Of a stretch of 23,513 nucleotides of DNA, positions 15,629 to 22,178 are shown one piece after another (within the stretch, counting starts at the first letter, position 1; the number at the start of each line of letters is the position of its first letter). The notes under the pieces were generated by a model. It was not told the origin of the DNA and did no database searches. It worked only from the letters and a program-made list of their open reading frames with translations. The translations under genes and the position numbers were made by a program. Source of the stretch: CAZBDV01 sp964490765 (GTDB lineage Bacteria; Cloacimonadota; Cloacimonadia; Cloacimonadales; JAJBBL01); the NCBI GenBank assembly GCA_964490765.1, contig CAZBDV010000037.1, forward strand, positions 1 to 23,513. Direction: 5' to 3'.

Positions 15629-15928
15629 TACATCCTCGATATCACAGGCTATTAAAAAAAGCAACATACAATCTACTGAATTCACGATTCAAGATGACAG
15701 CCAGGATCAATTAGTCAAGCAATTAATGACCGGAAAGATAGAGTTTTATTACAGGCCGGAGGATCCTGTTTCCTGTCGCTCTGACAGTGTTGAAGATCAA
15801 GAATCTCTGGATATTGATTATCACCATTATACTATTCAGAATACTGATCAACAGACATAAGAAAAAATCTGTTGACTTCGATGGATAGTAATGCTCTCCT
15901 GATAAGATAAATAGAGCGGAGGTGAACG
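15629..15928. other. Divergent intergenic region, DUF3883-like gene / pfk
   Basis: This roughly 300-bp region separates genes reading outward. On the minus strand a perfect TATAAT lies at 15831-15826, with a poor -35 upstream. It could serve the DUF3883-uvrC-like-purC run with a leader of about 200 nt. On the plus strand TTGACT at 15872-15877 lies 51 bp before the pfk start, without a clear -10 at standard spacing. A 44-codon plus-strand frame at 15726-15860 exists but has no ribosome site. No tRNA or riboswitch is recognised. Confidence 0.4.
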
Positions 15929-17029
15929 ATGAAAAGGGTTCTGGTCTTGACGGGTGGTGGTGATTGTCCCGGTTTGAATGCTGTATTGAGAGCAATAGTA
16001 AAAAGAGCTTCGCGGGAGAGGAACTGGGAAGTAGTCGGGAGCTACCAGGCTTTTGACGGTGTCATGCATGAACCGACAGAGATAATGATTCTCGATGAGA
16101 ATGCAGTAGCGGGGATTCATGTTCGTGGTGGTACGATCATCGGAACAACTAACAAGGGAGGTCCTTTCGCCTGGCCGGTCAAGAAGAAGGACGGTACCCT
16201 GGAACATGTAGATCGTTCCGATGAATTGATCCGCAAGCTGGAGCATCTGGGAATAGATGCAGTAATCAATATCGGTGGAGACGGGTCACAGCGAATATCG
16301 CAGAAGCTGTATGAAAAAGGGGTGAATATCATTGGAGTCCCCAAGACGATAGATAACGATCTCAGTTTTACAGATTTTACCTTCGGTTTTCAAACTGCCG
16401 TTCAGACTGCAACAGAGGCGGTAGATAAGCTTGTCACGACAGCTGCAAGCCATAATCGGATTCTGATTCTTGAGGTTATGGGGCGTTATGCCGGCTGGAT
16501 CGCCCTGCATACAGCAGTGGCGGGGGGAGCAGAAGTCTGTCTTATCCCCGAGATCCCCTACGATATCAATATAGTCCTTAACAGGCTGAGGATGAGGTTT
16601 ACCGGTGGTAAGGGCTTTGCCAACATAGTAATAGCCGAAGGTGCTCATCCCCGTGGGGGTGAAATGGTCTATAAGGACAAAGGCAAGGATGAGAAATCCG
16701 GTAAGGCACGACTGGGCGGAGTAGCTCTTCAATTGAAAGAGGATTTGAAAGAGGCCGGCTGTGAAGGTGAGATAAGAGAGACTGTTCTGGGGCATCTACA
16801 GCGGGGCGGAACTCCGATAGCCTATGACCGCATCCTGGCGACTCAGTTCGGAGTAAAAGCCTTCGAAATGGTTCTGGAGCAAAAATACGGTGAAATGGTT
16901 GCCTACAAGCATCCCGATGTCGTCTCGGTCCCCATCAAACAGGTTGTTAAGAAGTATAACCACGTCGATAAGCAGTCATACCTGATCAGAACAGCCCGTG
17001 GTATAGGTATCTCCTTCGGTGACGAATAG
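15929..17029 (+). CDS. pfkA: 6-phosphofructokinase (probably ATP-dependent)
   Basis: Phosphofructokinase phosphorylates fructose 6-phosphate to fructose 1,6-bisphosphate in glycolysis. The 366-residue length fits the mixed-substrate group rather than the 320-residue allosteric E. coli type. Landmarks are TGGGDCPGLNAVLR (8-21), GGDGSQ (116-121), PKTIDND (138-144), MGRYAGWIALHTAVAGGAE near 184-202, and the fructose-phosphate segment LGHLQRGGTP in the C-terminal half. The residue after GGD is Gly119, as in ATP users, where pyrophosphate-dependent enzymes have Asp. Lys139 in PKT is shared with pyrophosphate-type and trypanosome-type enzymes. ATP dependence is therefore likely but not certain. The start ATG follows GGAGGTGAACG. 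It stands alone and converges on the beta-propeller gene, with a hairpin between them. Confidence 0.93.
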   Translation: MKRVLVLTGGGDCPGLNAVLRAIVKRASRERNWEVVGSYQAFDGVMHEPTEIMILDENAVAGIHVRGGTIIGTTNKGGPFAWPVKKKDGTLEHVDRSDELIRKLEHLGIDAVINIGGDGSQRISQKLYEKGVNIIGVPKTIDNDLSFTDFTFGFQTAVQTATEAVDKLVTTAASHNRILILEVMGRYAGWIALHTAVAGGAEVCLIPEIPYDINIVLNRLRMRFTGGKGFANIVIAEGAHPRGGEMVYKDKGKDEKSGKARLGGVALQLKEDLKEAGCEGEIRETVLGHLQRGGTPIAYDRILATQFGVKAFEMVLEQKYGEMVAYKHPDVVSVPIKQVVKKYNHVDKQSYLIRTARGIGISFGDE

Positions 17030-17113
17030 GATCAGATCTCGTATCGTTTATAGAATGTAGTTGTTTCTCAATTTCTACGGTTTAAGGATTGTGTAAATCT
17101 TTCTTCAATATAT

Positions 17114-17172
17114 GGTGAGGAATATAGTCGGCAGGGTGCCGACTATATTCCTTACCAGGGTTTTCTGGTAAG
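17114..17172. terminator. Two overlapping hairpins between convergent genes
   Basis: The first hairpin has 20-base arms (17114-17133 with 17137-17156), a GGG loop and one G-T pair. Its core GGAATATAGTCGGCA pairs perfectly with TGCCGACTATATTCC. The second, CTTACCAG (17151-17158) with CTGGTAAG (17165-17172), shares six bases with the first, so the two cannot form together. AGTTTTATC follows the second on the plus strand, making it the better terminator for pfk. The longer stem may stop or protect transcripts from both sides. Confidence 0.75.
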
Positions 17173-17176
17173 AGTT

Positions 17177-18457
17177 TTATCTTATCAGGGTGATTTTGCC
17201 AGTTTCCGGATTAGCAGTACCGGCGAAGATTTTATAAAAATAGACTCCTGACGGGCTTCTTCTACCTGTCAGGTCGTAACCATCCCATTGAACTTTAGTC
17301 TTTTCACTCTTGAGAACCCTGATTTTCTCTCCCCTGATATTGAAGATCTCCACAGTAATTTCCTCCTGTCTGATATCATTGCTCTCGATTAAGATCTCAA
17401 CACTCCGGGAAAAGGGGTTGGGGTAGGAGAGGATAACTGGAGAGGGTATGGTACTATCATCAGGGATAGAGCTGTTATTCTGAGCAAAGGCAAAGTCGAT
17501 CGCTCCGAGTGCTGTCTGGTAAGTTTCCAGTAAAGATTCATCGAAATCGTAAACCATGATCGTTGAGTTGGAGATAAAATCACCGGCATCGGCAACGAGC
17601 AGGAATTCTTCATACACTGCCAGGGCGGAACCACCGGTCGAGAAGAGATTATCGCAATCGTGAATAATATCGTACCCGGGCAGATCATAGGCGAAAAGCC
17701 CATTCCCAAATCCGTCGGCAACATAGACCCTATCAAGAGGGGTAATAACAATGTTTATGGGATACATCTCGAGTGAGATGGTCTGAACGATATCCAGTGT
17801 GCTGGTATCAATGATAGCAATATTACCTGTCTCATTGGCATAATCTCCGGTACAGACGAGATGCAGGGCCCCGTAAGTGTCGATCACCATTCTCTGCGGG
17901 TTGAGCGGGACATCGATAGTAGCCTGAATCTGATAGCTTTCCAGATCGATCAGAGTCAACTCTCCCGGAAGATATGTGGGATATTGATAACCAGAATTTG
18001 CTACGAATAGCAGATTTTCGTGCAGAGCCATCCCGAGTGGTGCAACCCCGACTTCGAGTTCGGCCACAACACTGTCGGTAGCAAGGTCGATTTTATAAAC
18101 ACTATCGGTCAGCATCCCGGTAACGTAGGCATGATTTTCGTGAATGACGATATCGTAGGGGTTCGAATATTGCTCAAGCGGAATGGTAGCCAGGAGAGCA
18201 CCTGTTTCGATATCGTATTTACGTAAATTATCATCAGCCGAGTTGGTGAGGTAGATATACTCTCCTGTAGTAGCCATCATATTGGGATAGAGGCCCGTTA
18301 TGGCAAAAGTATTATCTACTGTTCCTGTGGTAAGGTCCAGACGTGAGATAGTCTGACTGACCGTATTGAGTACAAAGACTTCTCCCGAGAGTGCCGGAAT
18401 GAGCATCAGGGAGGTCAAAACGGTAAAGAGTAATGTTGCGAAGAATACTGTTTTCAT
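17177..18457 (-). CDS. Secreted YncE-like beta-propeller with sorting-type C-terminal domain (BtuG-like)
   Basis: A 426-residue exported protein with a signal peptide at about 1-24 (LLFTVLTSLMLIPALSG) and no lipobox cysteine. Residues 25-330 are about seven repeats of the YncE/NHL-like type, for example VFVLNTVSQTISRLDLTTG, IYLTNSADDNLRKYDIETG and LLFVANSGYQYPTYLPGEL. These fold as a beta-propeller. A linker leads to a C-terminal domain from about 343 (LSYPNPFSRSVEI) through NIRGEKIRVL and GRRSPSGVYFYKI to GKITLIR, which matches type A sorting (type IX secretion) or FlgD-Ig domains. It is the third gene after a FecE/BtuD-type ATPase and a TonB receptor, with 14 bp to the receptor. By analogy with Bacteroides BtuG it could capture a ligand and pass it to the receptor. 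The ligand is unknown. AGGAG precedes the ATG. Confidence 0.85.
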   Translation of the reverse strand: MKTVFFATLLFTVLTSLMLIPALSGEVFVLNTVSQTISRLDLTTGTVDNTFAITGLYPNMMATTGEYIYLTNSADDNLRKYDIETGALLATIPLEQYSNPYDIVIHENHAYVTGMLTDSVYKIDLATDSVVAELEVGVAPLGMALHENLLFVANSGYQYPTYLPGELTLIDLESYQIQATIDVPLNPQRMVIDTYGALHLVCTGDYANETGNIAIIDTSTLDIVQTISLEMYPINIVITPLDRVYVADGFGNGLFAYDLPGYDIIHDCDNLFSTGGSALAVYEEFLLVADAGDFISNSTIMVYDFDESLLETYQTALGAIDFAFAQNNSSIPDDSTIPSPVILSYPNPFSRSVEILIESNDIRQEEITVEIFNIRGEKIRVLKSEKTKVQWDGYDLTGRRSPSGVYFYKIFAGTANPETGKITLIR

Positions 18458-18471
18458 ACTGCTTAACTCCT

Positions 18472-20751
18472 CTATAGATTTGATCCGTCAGTCTTGCTAC
18501 TGCCGGAATGGTTCAGTTTCAGGTTGAAGACCCAGTTGAATCCGGGTTGTGGTGTATATGCATATATCTCGTAATGTTTATCAAAGATATTCTTCAGTGT
18601 GAGAGCACATTGCCAGTCGAGAGCGAGAAATCTGAAATTCACACCGAGCTCTGTATCGGTCAGTTGATAGGATTGTAATGGTGGAATCAGCTGGTCCGGT
18701 GTTGACCATTGAATTCCGGTATGGGAGTGAGTAACTCGCCAGTAGAATGGGGCATACCACAAAGTTAATTCTGCGGTAAAGCTCTCATCCGGTGTATATA
18801 TCAGTTTTTTGTTATAGAGGTCACCGGGAGAACCGTCACTTTGGAGAGATTTATTGTAAGCATCTGTCTTTAGCCAGGAAGCAGTGAGAGAGAGGAGGTC
18901 GTTCAGAAAGAAATTGGCAGTTACCTGTAGATTACTAATCTCAGCACTGGCGATATTGCCCGGTTTCCAGCCGGTATTGGACCTGTACCAGTAGATCAGA
19001 TTGTTGATTCTGCTCTTGTGATATTCTATGCGGGGTGTAAGATTGAAAAGGCTGAATTCGGCAAAGAGGAGAAAATTATGTGACTTCTCCATCTGAAGAT
19101 CAGGATTACCACTCGTCTGAGAATCACCTTTCCAGTAAAGGTCATAGAAGGATGGGATGTTGTAGTTCCTGCTCAGCCCGGTGCCGATACTGAAAAAGAG
19201 GAGTTCATCGAATGGATTGCCTGAAGCAAGCATAGGGTTGTTTATTGTAAAGGCAGAATCGTAACGATAGGAAGAGAAACTGCTCTTATCTTCATCGTTA
19301 TCGCGGTGGTAGCGATCCCACCTGCCAGTCAGATTATGGCTCCAGTCGATATTGCGCAGGGGGATCAGGATATCAGTTCCGGCAGCAACAGCATAGTTGT
19401 TCTGCTTTATTGTGGGGATGGAGTTATCGGGATTATTCTCTTCCAGGTAGGTAAAATCCTCGCGAGAGTATTCAAGCTGAAGGTTACTCTCACCTCCGAT
19501 ATTCTTGAAGTATGCTCTGTCATCACCCCAGATAGTAGATAATTTCAGTTGCAAACCCTGTCTGTCGTTCTCATTTTCACTCTTCAGATGGAAGAAGGGG
19601 ACCGGAGCTCTCGTATTATCATACTTCGTCCGGTTACGATGATAGTAGGCAATAAATTCGGGATTAATCCGGGGTATTTGCAGTGCTGCAGAGAGGTAGT
19701 TACGGAGATTAGACCCCTCAAGCCGCGCATCTCTGTAAAGAGACTCCAGATTTACCGGACCGGGGAGTTTATGGTCAAAATCGAAGAGTTCCAGTTTGTA
19801 GAGGAGTGTGACGTTCTTAAGATGGCCGCTCAGCCTGAGATGAACATTCTGCATTTCTTTGTTGTTATACTCTCTCGTTTTCCTGTCCCCTTCGGGGTAA
19901 TAATAGTCAAAATCGTTCTTTGCCTGCGTTCTGTCGAGAAAGAGCGAAAATCCAATATGTTTTCCTCTCATATAGAAACTGCCCGCTGTCCGCAAGAGCC
20001 CGTAAGATCCGATACTCTGGCTGAGTGAGGCTTCAAGCCGGCTTACCGGCTCTTTTGTGTTGATATTAATCAGGCCACCGATAGCACCCGAGCCCTTGTA
20101 GGCACCAGCTCCCCCCTTGATGATCTCAATACTCTCGATGATCTCGGTCGGTATGGATGAGATATCATAGGGCTGACCAGCGCTGTTGAGAGGTATTCCG
20201 TCGAGCAGGACGAGGGTATGGCGGGCGTGATGTCCGAGAAGGGATATTGTCTGCCTCTCTCCCGGGAGCGAGATACCGGAGAAATTTATCTCCGGATATG
20301 CTTTAAGTATATCGCTCAGTTCCTTCCCCTTCATCTCGGCTCTTATCGGTATTATTGTTCTCATCTCCGGGGAGCCGTTAACTGACACTCGTCTCTGACG
20401 TACCGTTACACCCTCTAATGCCATCGCTTCTCGTTGCATAACGATCGGAAAACCTTCTTCCAATTCACCTGCAGAAAGGGTTATGATTTCATATCCATAA
20501 CGGTAGAAAGTCAGTTCGACATTAGTATCCTGAGCAACGATGACAAACCTTCCCTGCTGATCTGTTACCGCCAGAACAGTCTGACCGCTTACAATAACAA
20601 CACTATCGAGAGGCCGGTTATCGGAGGAAATTACCAAACCCCGGAGCGGATCTCCGATAGAAGAATCTTCACCTCCCAGCAAGAGTGGAAGCAAGAGAAA
20701 GAGGAGACAAATTCTCCCTCTTCGCTCAGCCAAAACACTACGAAGACTCAT
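18472..20751 (-). CDS. TonB-dependent outer-membrane receptor
   Basis: A 759-residue outer-membrane receptor that would import a siderophore, haem or corrinoid using TonB energy. The signal peptide is about 1-27 (ICLLFLLLPLLLGG). Residues about 35-112 are a carboxypeptidase-regulatory-like beta-sandwich (LRGLVISSDNRPLDSVVIVS), common in FCB receptors. The plug domain is about 130-245, with LLGHHARHTLVLLDGIPLNS and EIIESIEIIKGGAGAYKGSG followed by AIGGLININTK. The rest is the 22-strand barrel with aromatic belts. The last barrel strand GFNWVFNLKLNH is followed by an 11-residue polar tail instead of ending on an aromatic residue. A TonB box is not obvious. AGGAG precedes the ATG, and the ABC ATPase stop is 8 bp upstream. 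Confidence 0.93.
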   Translation of the reverse strand: MSLRSVLAERRGRICLLFLLLPLLLGGEDSSIGDPLRGLVISSDNRPLDSVVIVSGQTVLAVTDQQGRFVIVAQDTNVELTFYRYGYEIITLSAGELEEGFPIVMQREAMALEGVTVRQRRVSVNGSPEMRTIIPIRAEMKGKELSDILKAYPEINFSGISLPGERQTISLLGHHARHTLVLLDGIPLNSAGQPYDISSIPTEIIESIEIIKGGAGAYKGSGAIGGLININTKEPVSRLEASLSQSIGSYGLLRTAGSFYMRGKHIGFSLFLDRTQAKNDFDYYYPEGDRKTREYNNKEMQNVHLRLSGHLKNVTLLYKLELFDFDHKLPGPVNLESLYRDARLEGSNLRNYLSAALQIPRINPEFIAYYHRNRTKYDNTRAPVPFFHLKSENENDRQGLQLKLSTIWGDDRAYFKNIGGESNLQLEYSREDFTYLEENNPDNSIPTIKQNNYAVAAGTDILIPLRNIDWSHNLTGRWDRYHRDNDEDKSSFSSYRYDSAFTINNPMLASGNPFDELLFFSIGTGLSRNYNIPSFYDLYWKGDSQTSGNPDLQMEKSHNFLLFAEFSLFNLTPRIEYHKSRINNLIYWYRSNTGWKPGNIASAEISNLQVTANFFLNDLLSLTASWLKTDAYNKSLQSDGSPGDLYNKKLIYTPDESFTAELTLWYAPFYWRVTHSHTGIQWSTPDQLIPPLQSYQLTDTELGVNFRFLALDWQCALTLKNIFDKHYEIYAYTPQPGFNWVFNLKLNHSGSSKTDGSNL

Positions 20752-20759
20752 CTCTCCTA

Positions 20760-21554
20760 TTACCTTCCGTTAGCAGACGATTTTTTGCCACTGTAAAAGA
20801 TGTTCGGCTTCCCGGAAAATGGATTGGTAAAGATTTGCAGGTTAGTGCCATAAACCAGTCTGAGATTCTCCTCGGTCAATACATCAACCGGACTGCCCTC
20901 AATAAAGAGCTTTCCCTCTTTCAATATTATTATCCGGTCACAGTAATCAGCAGATAAATTGATATTGTGCGATATCATTATGATCAACTTGTTATGCTTG
21001 CTGTTGATATCTGCCAGTAGTGTGATTATATCGAGCTGATGATTGATATCAAGATGGACGAGCGCTTCATCCAGCAGGATGATATCGGTGTTCTGTACCA
21101 GTGCCCGAGCTATATTAACCCGCTGCTTCTCACCACCACTGAGTTGCGAATAGGGCTTCTGCCTCAGAGGATAGAGATGGAGTTCCTCCAGTACCTTCTC
21201 AACCTGACGATGGTCATCTGAATTGTATGTCTGCCAATAATTTATGTAAGGATAACGACCCATCAAAACCAGCTCCGTCACGGTGTAATCGAATTGATAG
21301 TTGATCTCCTGAGGTATGATTGAAATTTTACGGGATAACTCTTTACGTGACCAATCAGAAACATCCCGGTTTCCTATATATATTTTGCCTGAAATAAGCG
21401 GAAGATAACCGATCATCGCTTTCAAAAGGGTCGTCTTGCCCGCTCCGTTCGGTCCCAGAATTGAACAGAACTCTCCTGTCCGGAAGCTCAGGCTCAATTC
21501 ATCGATGACCTTCTGGTTATAATAGCCTGTAGAAATCTTCTCTATATTAATCAT
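20760..21554 (-). CDS. FecE/BtuD-type ABC transporter ATP-binding protein
   Basis: The 264-residue cytosolic ATPase of an iron-chelate, haem or cobalamin importer. Motifs are Walker A GPNGAGKT (34-41), Q-loop PQE (81-83), the FecE/BtuD-like VLMGRYPYINYW (96-107), signature LSGGEKQRV (138-146), Walker B IILLDE (158-163) and H-loop SHN (His196). After Walker B the sequence reads ALVHLD where most members have PTSHLD; the catalytic Glu163 and the D-loop are intact. It is the first gene of the minus-strand cluster with the TonB receptor and propeller. No FecCD/BtuC-type permease or periplasmic binding protein lies in the cluster or upstream, where the isc operon starts, so the partners must be elsewhere. 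GGATAGGAAG lies about 10 nt before the ATG. Confidence 0.93.
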   Translation of the reverse strand: MINIEKISTGYYNQKVIDELSLSFRTGEFCSILGPNGAGKTTLLKAMIGYLPLISGKIYIGNRDVSDWSRKELSRKISIIPQEINYQFDYTVTELVLMGRYPYINYWQTYNSDDHRQVEKVLEELHLYPLRQKPYSQLSGGEKQRVNIARALVQNTDIILLDEALVHLDINHQLDIITLLADINSKHNKLIIMISHNINLSADYCDRIIILKEGKLFIEGSPVDVLTEENLRLVYGTNLQIFTNPFSGKPNIFYSGKKSSANGR

Positions 21555-21589
21555 TCTTATCTAACTTCCTATCCTCTTTTTGTGTAGTT

Positions 21590-21619
21590 TATATCTCATT
21601 TTTGCTGAGATTCTTTCAA
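21590..21619 (-). promoter_or_regulatory. Candidate promoter of the ABC-TonB-propeller cluster
   Basis: TTGAAA (21619-21614) and GATATA (21595-21590) on the minus strand are spaced by 18 nt and lie 36 bp before the ATPase start codon. The spacer contains a perfect six-base inverted repeat, ATCTCA (21593-21598) with TGAGAT (21606-21611), which also covers part of the -10. That makes it a plausible operator. Confidence 0.4.
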
Positions 21620-21630
21620 AATTTCATAGC

Positions 21631-21656
21631 TGCAGGACAATTACGCGTAACCTGCA
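21631..21656. repeat. Palindromic element with TTACGCGTAA core in the divergent region
   Basis: A ten-base perfect palindrome, TTACGCGTAA (21641-21650), lies inside a wider inverted repeat, TGCAGG (21631-21636) with CCTGCA (21651-21656). It lies between the ABC-TonB cluster and iscR, just upstream of the candidate cluster promoter. It could be a metal or corrinoid regulator site. It does not resemble the classic Fur box, and the leader shows no cobalamin riboswitch landmarks. Confidence 0.4.
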
Positions 21657-21712
21657 ATGAGAGACAGAGTAACAAAATCTGTGTATAGATTAATGGTGCA
21701 GAAAAAAAAGAG

Positions 21713-21742
21713 TTGCTATATCCTACTGATTTAGTATGTTAT
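21713..21742 (+). promoter_or_regulatory. iscR: iscR promoter overlapped by a type 1 IscR-like operator
   Basis: TTGCTA (21713-21718) and TATGTT (21735-21740), 16 nt apart, form a plausible -35/-10 pair ahead of the regulator gene. Overlapping them at 21718-21742 is a symmetric site, ATA-N3-TACT-N5-AGTA-N3-TAT. By my position-by-position comparison it agrees with the E. coli type 1 IscR consensus at 20 of 25 positions. A further seven-base inverted repeat, TCCTACT (21721-21727) with AGTAGGA (21744-21750), shares the left arm. Binding here would block polymerase, giving the classic autorepression of isc by cluster-loaded IscR. This is inference from sequence. Confidence 0.65.
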
Positions 21743-21758
21743 GAGTAGGAGAACAGAG

Positions 21759-22178
21759 ATGCTATCAACGAAGACAGAGTATGCTATCAGGGGTTTAGTA
21801 GAATTAGCTCATCAGCAGGAGAATCGGCCTGTTGCTATCAGAGAACTATCTGCACGGCAGAATTTACCGGCCAAGTATATGGAGCATATCTTTAACAACC
21901 TGAAGAGTGCTGGCATAATCAAAAGTGTCAAGGGTGCTTCCGGAGGTTATATTCTAAAGAGGACGCCGGAAGAGATATCTCTACAGGAAATCATGAGAGC
22001 GATATCTGATGAACCGGTAAGCCTGAATTGTCAGGGTCGAGAAAGAATGCGGGAATACTGCGTAGGTATCCCCTGTGACTTTCTATCTGTCTGGTTAGAG
22101 ATCGAGAAAGAGCTGGAAAATCATCTGGCGGACATAAAATTATCAAGATTCGTAATCACGAATAAGGAGAGAAGATGA
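21759..22178 (+). CDS. iscR: Rrf2-family iron-sulfur cluster regulator (IscR-like)
   Basis: A winged-helix regulator of 139 residues that likely senses Fe-S status through a [2Fe-2S] cluster and represses the isc operon. The N-terminus MLSTKTEYAIRGLVELA is typical of the family. The recognition region is ISELSAR-like (IRELSARQNLPAKYMEHIFN, 27-46), followed by the wing KGASGGYILKR (58-68). Three cysteines, Cys91, Cys101 and Cys106, occupy the cluster-binding loop with C-x9-C-x4-C spacing, against C-x5-C-x5-C in E. coli IscR. I chose the ATG at 21759, with GTAGGAG upstream. An in-frame ATG at 21741 adds six residues but has no ribosome site and lies on the -10/operator. The stop overlaps the desulfurase start in ATGA. 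Confidence 0.88.
   Translation: MLSTKTEYAIRGLVELAHQQENRPVAIRELSARQNLPAKYMEHIFNNLKSAGIIKSVKGASGGYILKRTPEEISLQEIMRAISDEPVSLNCQGRERMREYCVGIPCDFLSVWLEIEKELENHLADIKLSRFVITNKERR

Noticed and set aside
15629..15685. A longer version of the DUF3883-like protein from GTG at 15685.
   Set aside because: The extension has no ribosome site, whereas the ATG at 15628 has GAGG at ideal spacing and begins directly at the first membrane segment.
15726..15860. A 44-codon plus-strand reading frame ending just upstream of pfk.
   Set aside because: It has no ribosome site, no recognisable similarity and lies in a divergent promoter region; chance is the simpler explanation.
15723..15995. A 90-codon minus-strand frame with a hydrophobic C-terminal part crossing the pfk start.
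   Set aside because: It overlaps the first 67 bases of pfk antisense, lacks a ribosome site and matches no family I know.
21555..21758. A cobalamin riboswitch was looked for ahead of the BtuD-like ATPase.
   Set aside because: The leader is too short and lacks the conserved GCCACTG box and related landmarks.
21741..21758. An upstream ATG for iscR at 21741.
   Set aside because: It would have no ribosome site and falls inside the operator/-10 region; the family N-terminus MLSTKTEYA begins at 21759.
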